Assembly: GCF_019317285.1 (NCBI RefSeq)
Contig: NZ_CP079218.1
Coordinates: 5,456,001-5,520,000, forward strand
Reading direction: 5' to 3'
DNA: 64,000 bases
DNA from: Pedobacter sp. D749
GTDB taxonomy: Bacteria > Bacteroidota > Bacteroidia > Sphingobacteriales > Sphingobacteriaceae
The notes under the pieces are model-generated. The model did not search any database. It worked only from the letters and a program-made list of their open reading frames with translations, and was not told the DNA's origin. Both the position numbers and the translations under genes were made by a program. How positions within the stretch are numbered: the first letter of the stretch is position 1; each line of letters starts with the position of its first letter. This document shows, in pieces, positions 52,684 to 61,324 of the stretch.

Positions 52684-54975
52684 CTATTTGAACATCCCCT
52701 TCAGTTTTGCTAATTTCTCTTGTAAATCGCCATCCGCATCTTTTGGCTCATTACGAGGCTTGAAGTTTTGTTTACTGTTGTTCGATTTGAAATCCGGCTT
52801 AGGTTTCTGCTCCCTGGACTCCCGACTGCGGACTTCCGACTTCGGATTAACTTCTGTTTTCATTGATAGCGAAATGCGTTTGCGGGCAGCATCAACTTCC
52901 ATTACCGTTACTTCTACTTTTTGATGTACTTTAACGATGTCATTTGGATTCGCTACAAAACGATTCGCAAGTTGACTGGTATGCACCAGACCATCCTGAT
53001 GGACACCAATATCTACAAAGGCACCGAAATTGGTAATGTTGGTTACAATTCCGGGAAGTTTCATACCCACTCTTAAATCGGCAATTTCATTTACACCATC
53101 AGTAAAACTAAAAGCCTCAAATTGCTCTCTCGGGTCGCGACCTGGTTTAGCCAATTCCTTTAAGATATCATTCAAAGTTGGTAAACCGATTTCATCTGTA
53201 ACATATTGTTGTGGCTTAATCTGCTTTTGCAATTGTGTATCTTTCATTAAAGCAGAGACGGTAGTACCCAGATCTTTTGCCATTTTATCTACTACCGCAT
53301 AACGTTCAGGGTGAACACCACTGGTATCTAAAACATTTTCCGCATTGCGGATACGTAAGAAACCTGCCGCCTGTTCGTAAGCTTTGTCGCCTAAACGAGG
53401 TACTTTTTTCAAGCTTTCACGGTTTTTAAAAGCACCATTTGTATTGCGGTAATCAACAATATTTTGCGCTAAAGTAGGACCTAAGCCAGAAACATAGGCC
53501 AGGATTTGTTTGGAGGCGGTATTTAATTCTACACCTACAGCATTTACCGCACTGATTACGGTATCATCTAAACTTGCCTGTAATTTGTTTTGATCAACAT
53601 CGTGCTGGTATTGACCAACGCCGATAGATTTTGGGTCGATTTTCACCAATTCGGCCAACGGATCCATTAAACGGCGTCCTATTGAAACTGCTCCACGCAC
53701 GGTAATGTCCTGGGTAGGAAATTCTTCTCTGGCTACTTCCGATGCTGAATAAATCGAAGCACCACTTTCGTTAACCATTACTATTGTAATGTGTGGTAAA
53801 TTCAATGCTCTAACAAAAGTTTCGGTTTCTCTTCCTGCGGTACCGTTGCCAATAGCTATAGCTTCAATGTTGTGTTTTTCGCAAAGTTGTTGTATCGTAA
53901 ACTCAGCGTTTTTCACATTTCCCTGTCCGGTATGCGGATAAATGGCTGTATTCTCTAACAATTGACCTTGTTTATCCAAACAAACGACTTTACAGCCAGT
54001 ACGGAAACCTGGGTCAATTGCCAATACATTTTTTTGCCCCATTGGAGCTGCCAATAACAATTGACGTGCATTTTCGGCAAAAACCCGGATGGCTTCCTGA
54101 TCTGCTTTTTGTTTGGTGAAAACCCGAAGTTCGGTTTCCATTGCTGGTTCCAACAAGCGTTTATAACCATCTTCTAAAGCTTGCTGAACTTGCTTTGAAG
54201 CGGCATTATTGCCTAAAATAAACTGGTTCTCTAAAATAGCGATAGCATCTTCAGCTGGTGGAAGTGCATCTAATCTCAAGATTAGTTCCTTTTCGCCACG
54301 GCGCATGGCCAAAACACGGTGTGATGCAGCTGTTTTAACCGGCTCGCTCCATTCGAAGTAATCTTTATATTTAATGCCTTCTTCTTCTTTTCCTTTGATT
54401 ACTTCTGATTTAAATACAGCTTTTTCCTGAAAATAAGTACGCATTTTGGTGCGTGCCTCAGCATTTTCAGAAATCATTTCAGCTATGATATCCCTGGCTC
54501 CGGCTAAAGCTTCGTCAAGTAAATTCACACCTTTCTCTATATTAATAAATTTCTCAGCTGATGCGGCTAAATCAAAAGTATTCTGCTCAAATATCTGCAA
54601 GGCCAAAGGTTCTAATCCTTTTTCTTTTGCAACTGATGCACGTGTTTTACGCTTAGGTTTAAACGGCAGGTAAATGTCTTCTAAGAGTGAAATGGTTTCT
54701 GCTTCGTTGATCTTTTTTTCCAGTTCGGGTGTCAGTTTACCAAGTTCGTTCATCGATTTTAAAATTGCTTCACGGCGTTTATCTAAATCTCGCAACTGTA
54801 AAACCCGATCGCGGATTGCTGCTACCTCAACTTCGTCTAAACTGCCCGTCACCTCCTTACGATAGCGCGATATAAAGGGTACAGTTGCACCTTCATCTAA
54901 CAAATTTATGGTTGCTGTTACTTGCTTTTCTGCAACTTTTAATTCGGCTGCAATTATTTTATGGTGGGTTAACAT
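52684..54975 (-). CDS. tex: Tex-family S1 RNA-binding transcription accessory protein
   Basis: A 763-residue Tex protein: N-terminal helical region, YqgF/RuvC-like domain (about 320-450, VLAIDPGFRTGCKVVCLD), helix-hairpin-helix pair (about 485-560, YVSGLGPTLAQNIVDYRN) and an S1 domain (about 640-710, GIVTNITNFGAFVDIGVHQDGLVHTSQL). Tex acts in transcription and RNA handling and is widely conserved; its exact task is unsettled. ATG 54975. The tail after the S1 domain is polar and low-complexity, and part of it (NPKSEVRSRESREQ) is encoded by a heptamer array. Confidence 0.95.
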   Translation of the reverse strand: MLTHHKIIAAELKVAEKQVTATINLLDEGATVPFISRYRKEVTGSLDEVEVAAIRDRVLQLRDLDKRREAILKSMNELGKLTPELEKKINEAETISLLEDIYLPFKPKRKTRASVAKEKGLEPLALQIFEQNTFDLAASAEKFINIEKGVNLLDEALAGARDIIAEMISENAEARTKMRTYFQEKAVFKSEVIKGKEEEGIKYKDYFEWSEPVKTAASHRVLAMRRGEKELILRLDALPPAEDAIAILENQFILGNNAASKQVQQALEDGYKRLLEPAMETELRVFTKQKADQEAIRVFAENARQLLLAAPMGQKNVLAIDPGFRTGCKVVCLDKQGQLLENTAIYPHTGQGNVKNAEFTIQQLCEKHNIEAIAIGNGTAGRETETFVRALNLPHITIVMVNESGASIYSASEVAREEFPTQDITVRGAVSIGRRLMDPLAELVKIDPKSIGVGQYQHDVDQNKLQASLDDTVISAVNAVGVELNTASKQILAYVSGLGPTLAQNIVDYRNTNGAFKNRESLKKVPRLGDKAYEQAAGFLRIRNAENVLDTSGVHPERYAVVDKMAKDLGTTVSALMKDTQLQKQIKPQQYVTDEIGLPTLNDILKELAKPGRDPREQFEAFSFTDGVNEIADLRVGMKLPGIVTNITNFGAFVDIGVHQDGLVHTSQLANRFVANPNDIVKVHQKVEVTVMEVDAARKRISLSMKTEVNPKSEVRSRESREQKPKPDFKSNNSKQNFKPRNEPKDADGDLQEKLAKLKGMFK
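52817..52848. repeat. 7-nt-period array (GACTNNN) inside tex
   Basis: On the plus strand four exact GACTNNN units (GACTCCC, GACTGCG, then two more) plus a partial GATT, 52817-52848. They encode part of the linker after the S1 domain of tex on the minus strand. The same GACT core forms the array between the tRNA-like genes at 36345-36379. Confidence 0.65.
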
Positions 54976-55196
54976 ATCCTAAAGGTAAAAATTAAAGAAA
55001 GCAAAGCTAATCAGGATTTGCGGGATTTAATTATTTTTAGAATGAAGTTATCCACCGAAATTTGTGAGTAAGTTTTTGAAAAAAGGAATGATTATCTTTA
55101 CTGCGTTCGGTCATTTTTCCATTTATAAACAGCCAGCTATTGGGAAAGAGTTTTATAAGTCTTTACTTTTCAGCTTCTGTAATTCTGTCCGGTAAG

Positions 55197-55452
55197 TTCT
55201 AATCTTCCAATTTAAATTTTATCCAGCTCGTCGGGAATAGCCATGTTTTTAGTGAATTTAATTCTCAGCGTGCCTATGTTTAAAGTCAGGCATGCCATTA
55301 CTGATTATTTCTTTGGCTTCAGATATGGCTTTATGTATAGTTTCACGGATTTTACTATAACAGTTTTTGTGTTTCAACAGGGAAAGTAGCGATGTATTGA
55401 TCGATGTCCTCTCGTTTGGGCTGTTCTATTCTCGGTGGTTTTGTAAACTGAA
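55197..55452 (-). pseudogene. Decayed DUF1801-family gene
   Basis: Three minus-strand frames in order give QFTKPPRIEQPKREDIDQYI then ATFPVETQKLL (stop), KIRETIHKAISEAKEIISNG then MPDFKHRHAEN (stop), and IKFTKNMAIPDELDKI (stop). These resemble the DUF1801 pattern of a DxYIxxFP start, an EAKExISxGMPxF middle and a KFPxxxxIPxxLI end. The middle ~50 residues are missing and at least two frameshifts are needed. It occupies the otherwise empty 497-nt gap downstream of pentapeptide and upstream of tex. Assignment is by eye. Confidence 0.5.
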
Positions 55453-55472
55453 TTTATAAAATTTATCAGAAG

Positions 55473-56045
55473 TTATTCGCTGATCTGGATATCGTATTTA
55501 TGCAATAAGCCTGCAAGGCCAGATTTTGAAAATCTTGCTTTTTTGATCCTATTGTTATCTGGATCTATGGAGTAATTGTAAGCCGTTTTAAAATCTGCCT
55601 TTTCTAGTATTGTTCTGTCAAAAGTGACTTTTAATAAATCACAATTGTCTAATATTGCGCTGCTTAAGTCACATTCAGAGAAGTCGACTTCATGTAACTG
55701 TGAGTTTTTGAAATTGGTTTTTTTTAATTTTAATTTATAAAACGAGGAATGATCTAATTTGCAGTTAGTAAAACTAAATGCCAGGCCGAAATCGTTACAG
55801 TTATCAAACCTTAAACCAAGCATTTTACAATCGTGGAAATCAGCATCGATAAAGGATGTTTTGGTTAAATCAGCCAAACTTAAATTGCAGGAAATGAATT
55901 GACAGTCTAAAAATTTTGTACCGCTTAAATCTGAACCGGAAAAATCGCAATTGATGAATTTACAGTTTTCATATTCTGCTTTTGGAAGTGAGCGTATGGT
56001 AAAATCAGTCTTTTCGAAGGTTTGATCGGCTATGTATTCGGGCAT
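55473..56045 (-). CDS. Pentapeptide-repeat protein
   Basis: A 190-residue protein made almost wholly of A(D/N)LxX-type pentapeptides (CDFSGSDLSGTKFLDCQF, then SLADLTKTSFIDADFHDC, CDLSSAILDNCDL), which fold into a right-handed quadrilateral beta-helix. Some relatives (Qnr, MfpA) mimic DNA and protect gyrase, but most have unknown roles; nothing here points to resistance. No signal peptide, so cytosolic. ATG 56045. Confidence 0.88.
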   Translation of the reverse strand: MPEYIADQTFEKTDFTIRSLPKAEYENCKFINCDFSGSDLSGTKFLDCQFISCNLSLADLTKTSFIDADFHDCKMLGLRFDNCNDFGLAFSFTNCKLDHSSFYKLKLKKTNFKNSQLHEVDFSECDLSSAILDNCDLLKVTFDRTILEKADFKTAYNYSIDPDNNRIKKARFSKSGLAGLLHKYDIQISE

Positions 56046-56240
56046 GAACTGGAATTTAAGGTTTAGCGAAGATAAAAATATTAGTTTGGAAACCCGCGAG
56101 GTTTAATCCGATCGTCACCCTGATCTGTAGTGCAGCGGAAAGCTACGAAGTAAATTTATTTCAGGTTCTTTTCCTGCTATTAAAATTCATAAGCATTCCT
56201 TAGGTGTTCAATATTTTGAAAAGCAGGGTTGGTGTGCTTC

Positions 56241-56317
56241 GGTTGCGAAAACCCCGCTATCCGCTTCAAAGCCTTGGCTCGTTCCTCGCCTTCGGGTTTT
56301 CCGCTACTATCGGGTTT
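56241..56317 (-). repeat. Dispersed structured repeat, copy B
   Basis: On the minus strand it begins AAACCCGATAGTAGCGG (56317-56301), then AAAACCCGAAGGCGAGG, and later AAGCGGATAGCGGGGTTTT. It shares the 17-nt head (one difference) and the AGCG-n-ATA-n-nGGGG block with copy A at 35363-35440. Confidence 0.55.
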
Positions 56318-56376
56318 ATTTAACCTGAGCCTTTCGTTCTTGGAATACAAAACCTGTGAGGTTTAAAATAAAAAAA

Positions 56377-56404
56377 AAATCCCCCAAATTGCTTTGGAGG
56401 ATTT
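56377..56404 (-). terminator. Terminator of pdhB
   Basis: AAATCCCCCAAA (56377-56388) pairs with TTTGGAGGATTT (56393-56404) with one mismatch and a 4-nt loop. On the minus strand the stem is followed by a long T-tract (A-tract before 56377). It lies 43 nt beyond the pdhB stop. Confidence 0.75.
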
Positions 56405-56446
56405 ATATCTTTTGGTCTTCGGCTAAGCTCAGACTACAATTTGTAA

Positions 56447-57433
56447 TTACTTTTTAACGTACATTACTTCTTTTACCGCTTTAACTACACGCTCAGCATT
56501 TGGTAAGCTTGCTGCAATTAAAGTTGGTGAATATGGAAGTGGAACGTCTGCACAAGTGATACGTAAAACCGGTGCATCCAAATAATCGAATGCATGTTTT
56601 TGTACCATGAAAGCAATCTCTCCGGAAAGAGATGCCAATGGCCAGGCCTCTTCTACCACAACTAAACGGTTTGTTTTTTTAACAGAGTTGATAATGGTAT
56701 CATAATCGATAGGACGTACAGTACGTAAATCAATAACTTCTACATTAATTCCTTCTTTAGTTAACTCTTCTACAGCTGGGTTTACAACGCGGGTTAACAT
56801 TTTACCAAAAGTTACGATGGTTACATCAGTACCTTCTTTAGTTACTTTAGCTTTACCAAGTTCGATATAGTATTCCTCTGCAGGAACATCGCCTTTATCG
56901 CCGTACATTACTTCAGATTCCATGAAAATAACCGGATCCTGATCTATAATTGATTGTTTTAATAATCCTTTTGCATCGTAAGGTGTAGCTGGAACTACTA
57001 CTTTTAGTCCTGGCGTATTTGCAAACCAGTTTTCGAAGTTTTGAGAGTGTTGTGCACCTAATTGGCCTGCATTACCTGTTGGACCACGGAAAACCATTGG
57101 ACATGAGAACTGACCACCACTCATTGATAAGATTTTAGCTGCTCCGTTGATAATCTGATCGATCGCAACTAAAGAGAAGTTAAATGTCATGAACTCTACA
57201 ATTGGAACAAGGCCAGCTGTTGCGGCACCAGTTGCAATACCTGCGAAACCTAGTTCGGCAATTGGGGTATCGATAATGCGTTTCGCACCAAATTCATCAA
57301 GCATACCCTGACTTACTTTGTACGCACCGTTATATTCTGCTACTTCTTCACCTAATAAAAAAACGCGGTCATCTTTACGCATTTCTTCGCTCATGGCTTC
57401 GCGTAGTGCTTCTCTAAATTGGATTTCTCTCAT
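56447..57433 (-). CDS. pdhB: Pyruvate dehydrogenase E1 component, beta subunit
   Basis: A 328-residue E1-beta of the alpha2-beta2 type of pyruvate dehydrogenase, which with the alpha subunit and thiamine diphosphate decarboxylates pyruvate. MREIQFREALREAMSEEMRKD, LLGEEVAEYNGAYKVSQGM (with the ThDP-activating glutamate region), RGPTGNAGQLGAQHSQNFE and VEEAWPLASLSGEIAFMV are typical. I chose ATG 57433; a TTG eight codons upstream adds unlike sequence. The alpha subunit gene is not adjacent, so E1-alpha is encoded elsewhere. Confidence 0.94.
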   Translation of the reverse strand: MREIQFREALREAMSEEMRKDDRVFLLGEEVAEYNGAYKVSQGMLDEFGAKRIIDTPIAELGFAGIATGAATAGLVPIVEFMTFNFSLVAIDQIINGAAKILSMSGGQFSCPMVFRGPTGNAGQLGAQHSQNFENWFANTPGLKVVVPATPYDAKGLLKQSIIDQDPVIFMESEVMYGDKGDVPAEEYYIELGKAKVTKEGTDVTIVTFGKMLTRVVNPAVEELTKEGINVEVIDLRTVRPIDYDTIINSVKKTNRLVVVEEAWPLASLSGEIAFMVQKHAFDYLDAPVLRITCADVPLPYSPTLIAASLPNAERVVKAVKEVMYVKK

Positions 57434-57685
57434 TGTAAATTTTAATAACGGTGGCAAATATAATTATTAATCGCTTTGAAACCAAAGGCTATAATGCCTA
57501 TGTTTTGTAATAATTATAGGTAATTCTCTTAATTATTTAGCCTTTTTGAAGAGGTGTTTTTTGTTTATTTGTCAAAAGAAGAAATAATATTGGGCGATTG
57601 TGTTTTTGATAAGCTTATTGTATCAAAGCTTTTGCTTTTTCCGAAATATCTTCTCCAAAAACATTTGGTTCCGATTATAGCTAAC

Positions 57686-58243
57686 TTAATGATTAGGATT
57701 TAATAATCCATAAATTTCACTATCAAGAAATTGGCCCCTAAAATAATAATCCTGTTTAAAAAGTGCCTCTTTTACAAAGCCATGTTTGAGCAACATCTGT
57801 CTTGAAGCATCGTTTTCTACATTAATGTTTGCACTGATGGTATGCAAATTCACTTCTTCGAAACCAAAAGCAATTGATTTTTTCAGTGCTTCGGAGATAA
57901 TTCCTTGTCGCCAATAATCAGGGTGCAGCATGTAGCCGATCTCGGCACGGTGGTTGGCAAAATCGGTGCGCCAGTAACCAACAGAACCAATCATTTGATC
58001 GGGATTTTCTTTTAAACCAATTACCCAGGCCAGGTTATCGCCATTTTCATAGCCATTTCTAAATCGGGAAATAAAATCTTTGATCTCGAAAATATCTTTG
58101 GGCCTTTCCCTGTCGATGTATTTCATTACCGTTTCGTTGATACGCATGGCAAAAAGCGCTTCAGCGTCGGCAATATCATGTTCGCGGAGGATTAAGCGTT
58201 CGGTTTCAAGAACCGGGAATTTTGTGAAGTTTAAGGTTAACAT
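57686..58243 (-). CDS. GNAT-family N-acetyltransferase (RimJ/RimL-like)
   Basis: A 185-residue acetyl-CoA-dependent N-acyltransferase. ETERLILREHDIADAEALF (about 12-30), MIGSVGYWRTDF, EIGYMLHPDYWRQGIISEAL with the acetyl-CoA pyrophosphate loop, and NVENDASRQMLLKHGFVKE are the usual motifs. It resembles the ribosomal-protein acetyltransferase subgroup, but the substrate is unknown. ATG 58243 is right; a longer frame to 58324 only reads through an upstream inverted repeat. Confidence 0.9.
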   Translation of the reverse strand: MLTLNFTKFPVLETERLILREHDIADAEALFAMRINETVMKYIDRERPKDIFEIKDFISRFRNGYENGDNLAWVIGLKENPDQMIGSVGYWRTDFANHRAEIGYMLHPDYWRQGIISEALKKSIAFGFEEVNLHTISANINVENDASRQMLLKHGFVKEALFKQDYYFRGQFLDSEIYGLLNPNH

Positions 58244-58261
58244 TTTTAAATTTAAGAGATT

Positions 58262-58457
58262 AACCGCAAAGCACGCAAAGTTTTTCGCGAAGGACACAAA
58301 TTTTTGTCTTACCACAGAGCACACGGAGATTTCACTGAGGATATAAAGTTGATATTTCTCAATCCAGCTCTTTTACTCTGTGGCTTACTTTGTGTGCGCT
58401 GTGGTTATTTTACTAAGCAATAGCACTCTTTGCAATTTACTTTATTTCTTTGCGGTT
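58262..58457. repeat. Nested inverted-repeat element
   Basis: Outer arms AACCGCAAAG (58262-58271) and CTTTGCGGTT (58448-58457) are exact complements. Inner arms ACCACAGAGCACAC (58311-58324) and GTGTGCGCTGTGGT (58392-58405) pair at 13 of 14 positions, and CTCTGTGG recurs near 58376. The element fills the gap between the GNAT and AddB-like genes. Confidence 0.7.
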
Positions 58458-58461
58458 GAAA

Positions 58462-61323
58462 CTATTTCCCAAACAAGGTTTTATAAATAGAGTATTTGTA
58501 GTTATCCTCAACTGCGCTGGCCACAAAATAGGGGGCTTCAAAAAGTTCGGTCAGTTTTTTTCTTAATTCGGCAAGGAATTCTGGTTTGATTTCTTCTAAA
58601 AAGGTTCCGGATAGATTTTGCCTGCCAGATTTAAACCAAACGCCATCTGCGCTCATGGTTTTTACTACATATAAATTTGGTTCTACAAAACTTTTGCCCG
58701 AAAATTGTTCGTAAGCATAAGTGTATAATAAAGTTTGGATCAACGCTTTATTAATATGTTTGCCGTCAGAGTTGAATAACTCTGGAATATCTTTAAAAGT
58801 TAACTTGTCACTACCGGTTTTATAATCAATAATTTTAGTAACACGGTCTTTAACATCAACACGATCGATAAAGCCAAAAATTTTAACGCTGGCTTCATTC
58901 CCTCTTAACGGAAAACTGATTTCAGCCTCTACCTTTTGTTCTAAACTAATAATATTAAAAGGGCTTTGCGCTTCATCCTGATTTAAAATGATATTCACAT
59001 ACGCATCTACAATAGATATAATAACCTTTTGCATGCCTTTGTATTCCATTATCATATCTGGATTTTTGAACATCACAACATTAAAGGCTTTTTGTATCAG
59101 ATGAGGAATCTGTTTGCGCTTCTCTTTAATACGTTCGGCAGTAATTTCAGCAGACCTTAAATCCTCGTAAAAATACTCCATCACTTTGTGCAGGATCGAA
59201 CCAATTTCGTTGGCTTCTACCACTGCACTAATCTCTTTAGGTTCTTTAATCCCAGCGATGTAATTGAAAAAGAAATCTATTGGGTTGGAAATGTATTGAG
59301 TGAGTGCCGAAGGCGAAAGCACTTTCTTTTTGTCGAGATACTTTTGGAGGGTTTCCTGGATAAAAGCATTATTAGTTTTTTCGATGCGAACTTCTTTAAA
59401 GGCTTCGGTTTTTACCTCCAGATTAAGTTCACTATAGGCAAAATCGAAGCCGCTTTCATACTCAAGCTGCTTTAAAATTCTGCTGGCTTCACCCGAGGTA
59501 GATTCGTCGGTTAAGCTGTTATAGACAAAATTGATATTCTTTGCCCGTTGTAATAGACGGTACACCATGTATGAGGAAATGGCATCAAGATTTTCAAGAA
59601 CCGGCAGGCCGTAAACACGACGTATAGAATCGGGAATAAAACTATTGCCAATGGATGATTTTGGAATAATACCTTCATTAAAACCTAAAATTACCACCTT
59701 ATCAAAGTTTAAATTCCGGGTTTCAAGCAGTCCCATCACCTGAATGCCATTTAGCGGATCGCCTGAAAGCGGCACTGCAATGGCCTGAAGCGATTTTTGA
59801 ACGAGATAAATTACAAAAGGGATTTCCTCTTTTCCGATATGGTTGCTAAAGGTATCGTGTAAACGGTTTAACTCCTGTATGGTTTTTACAAACAGTTCCG
59901 CATCGATTTTTTTAAGTGTTTTGGCATTTGATAACCGGGATAATACATAATCCAGCACATCCAGTAAATTAGTAACCACATGCTGCGGATCATCGATTTT
60001 CTTATAAAAAGTTTCAAATAGTCCGCTTTGTCTTAACAGGCGTTTATGATCGATCTCTACCTTGTTTTCTTCCAATAGTGCGGTTAAAATTTTATCACGC
60101 ATTTTCTGGGTAAGACCCGTTAAAGGATGCGTTAAAAAAGCTTCTATATTTTTATAACTTATTTTGTCCCGCTGTAAAATTTCTAACTGACTCCCTAACC
60201 ATAAATCAACTAAACCAAAGATACTTGAGGTTGATAAAGCAAAACCCATGGTTACGTTGAGGTCGATTTCTTTTCCATTCAGGTTAGTTGGAATCGTTTG
60301 CAGCGTGGGGATCAGCAGGCTTTCATCTGCTAAAACTACTACTGTTTTTCCAACAGTTTCAGCTGCTGTATAATCTTCTGATAAAATATTATTCAGGATC
60401 TTGGCCTGTGCAGATTGTCCCTGTACCTTAAAAACATTGACCTGGTGTGGGACAGATTTCATTAAACTTTCCTGTCCTGCAAATTCATTTTTCAATCCAA
60501 GCTGGTTGATGTCTTTACGTAAAAACAAACCTGCTTCCTGCGAAACATCATCTAAATAATAGGGATCGGCATCAAAATAAAATAATGCCTTTTCAGCATC
60601 TTGTAGCTGGGTAAATATTTTAGCCTCGGCCCTGCTTAATGCATTAAACCCAACAAAAATGATCTTACCTTTATCGAAATTCGAAATAAATTCCTGGTGA
60701 TTCGTAATATCATCAGCCAGATGGCGGTAAACGGAACCATTAGTTAAATATCCCTGTTCTTTGAGCGTTGCGTGGAATTTATGGTAAAGTTTGGGCATCC
60801 TTCGCCACATCTTGATGAAAAGCTCCTGTTGTTTTTTATGTTTTCCTTCTGAATAGGAAGTCCAGAACTGGGAAAGAAACTCATATTGTTCGGAACTTAA
60901 ATAATCGAAATCCTTGTTTATAACCGATATATCTTCCAGATCGCGGTATAATTTTTCAGCATCAACCAGATCAGCATCAATCTGATTAAAATCACTTAAG
61001 ATGATCTTTGCTAAAGGAAAAAATTTGTGACTTGATATGTTTTCCAGCTTCTCTTCTGCGAGCAGTTGGTTATAAATTCTATGAAGGGTAAAAAACTGCA
61101 GGTAAAAATCGGCTATTTTATAACTGGTAGAATTGGCAAAAAAATCCTGTATGGTAAAAAATGACGGACTGAAAAATGGTTTTCCGATGATATCAGCAAA
61201 GTGTTTCTGCAAATACGCAGATGGACGTTTGTTGTTAAAAACAATGGCGCAGCTTTCCAGTTGATTTCCAAACCGGGTAACTAAATCTTCGGCAACTTCC
61301 TGTAAAAATGGTTTCATCTGCAT
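58462..61323 (-). CDS. addB: AddB-like PD-(D/E)XK exonuclease/helicase subunit
   Basis: A 953-residue protein resembling AddB of the AddAB double-strand-break-processing complex. A degenerate helicase region (with VVILGFNEGIIPKS and ISSYMVYRLLQRA in the middle) precedes a C-terminal PD-(D/E)XK nuclease (LSPSALTQYISNPIDFFFNYI, then IDRVDVKDRVTKIIDYKTGSDKL, about 685-870). The cysteine normally in the YxxCPxxFF motif is Asn, and the protein has essentially no other Cys, so it lacks the Fe-S cluster of classical AddB. It starts 1 nt after the AddA-like gene. Symbol by resemblance. Confidence 0.85.
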   Translation of the reverse strand: MQMKPFLQEVAEDLVTRFGNQLESCAIVFNNKRPSAYLQKHFADIIGKPFFSPSFFTIQDFFANSTSYKIADFYLQFFTLHRIYNQLLAEEKLENISSHKFFPLAKIILSDFNQIDADLVDAEKLYRDLEDISVINKDFDYLSSEQYEFLSQFWTSYSEGKHKKQQELFIKMWRRMPKLYHKFHATLKEQGYLTNGSVYRHLADDITNHQEFISNFDKGKIIFVGFNALSRAEAKIFTQLQDAEKALFYFDADPYYLDDVSQEAGLFLRKDINQLGLKNEFAGQESLMKSVPHQVNVFKVQGQSAQAKILNNILSEDYTAAETVGKTVVVLADESLLIPTLQTIPTNLNGKEIDLNVTMGFALSTSSIFGLVDLWLGSQLEILQRDKISYKNIEAFLTHPLTGLTQKMRDKILTALLEENKVEIDHKRLLRQSGLFETFYKKIDDPQHVVTNLLDVLDYVLSRLSNAKTLKKIDAELFVKTIQELNRLHDTFSNHIGKEEIPFVIYLVQKSLQAIAVPLSGDPLNGIQVMGLLETRNLNFDKVVILGFNEGIIPKSSIGNSFIPDSIRRVYGLPVLENLDAISSYMVYRLLQRAKNINFVYNSLTDESTSGEASRILKQLEYESGFDFAYSELNLEVKTEAFKEVRIEKTNNAFIQETLQKYLDKKKVLSPSALTQYISNPIDFFFNYIAGIKEPKEISAVVEANEIGSILHKVMEYFYEDLRSAEITAERIKEKRKQIPHLIQKAFNVVMFKNPDMIMEYKGMQKVIISIVDAYVNIILNQDEAQSPFNIISLEQKVEAEISFPLRGNEASVKIFGFIDRVDVKDRVTKIIDYKTGSDKLTFKDIPELFNSDGKHINKALIQTLLYTYAYEQFSGKSFVEPNLYVVKTMSADGVWFKSGRQNLSGTFLEEIKPEFLAELRKKLTELFEAPYFVASAVEDNYKYSIYKTLFGK

Positions 61324-61324
61324 A

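Larger units (their letters stand above)
56046..56446. other. Intergenic, repeat-containing
   Basis: 401 nt between the pentapeptide gene and pdhB. It holds a REP-like piece (TCACCCTGATCTG near 56115), copy B of a dispersed repeat (56241-56317) and the pdhB terminator. No credible gene was seen. Confidence 0.5.

Noticed and set aside
58244..58324. N-terminal extension of the GNAT protein
   Set aside because: The 27 extra codons are read from one arm of a nested inverted repeat; the GNAT fold starts at 58243.
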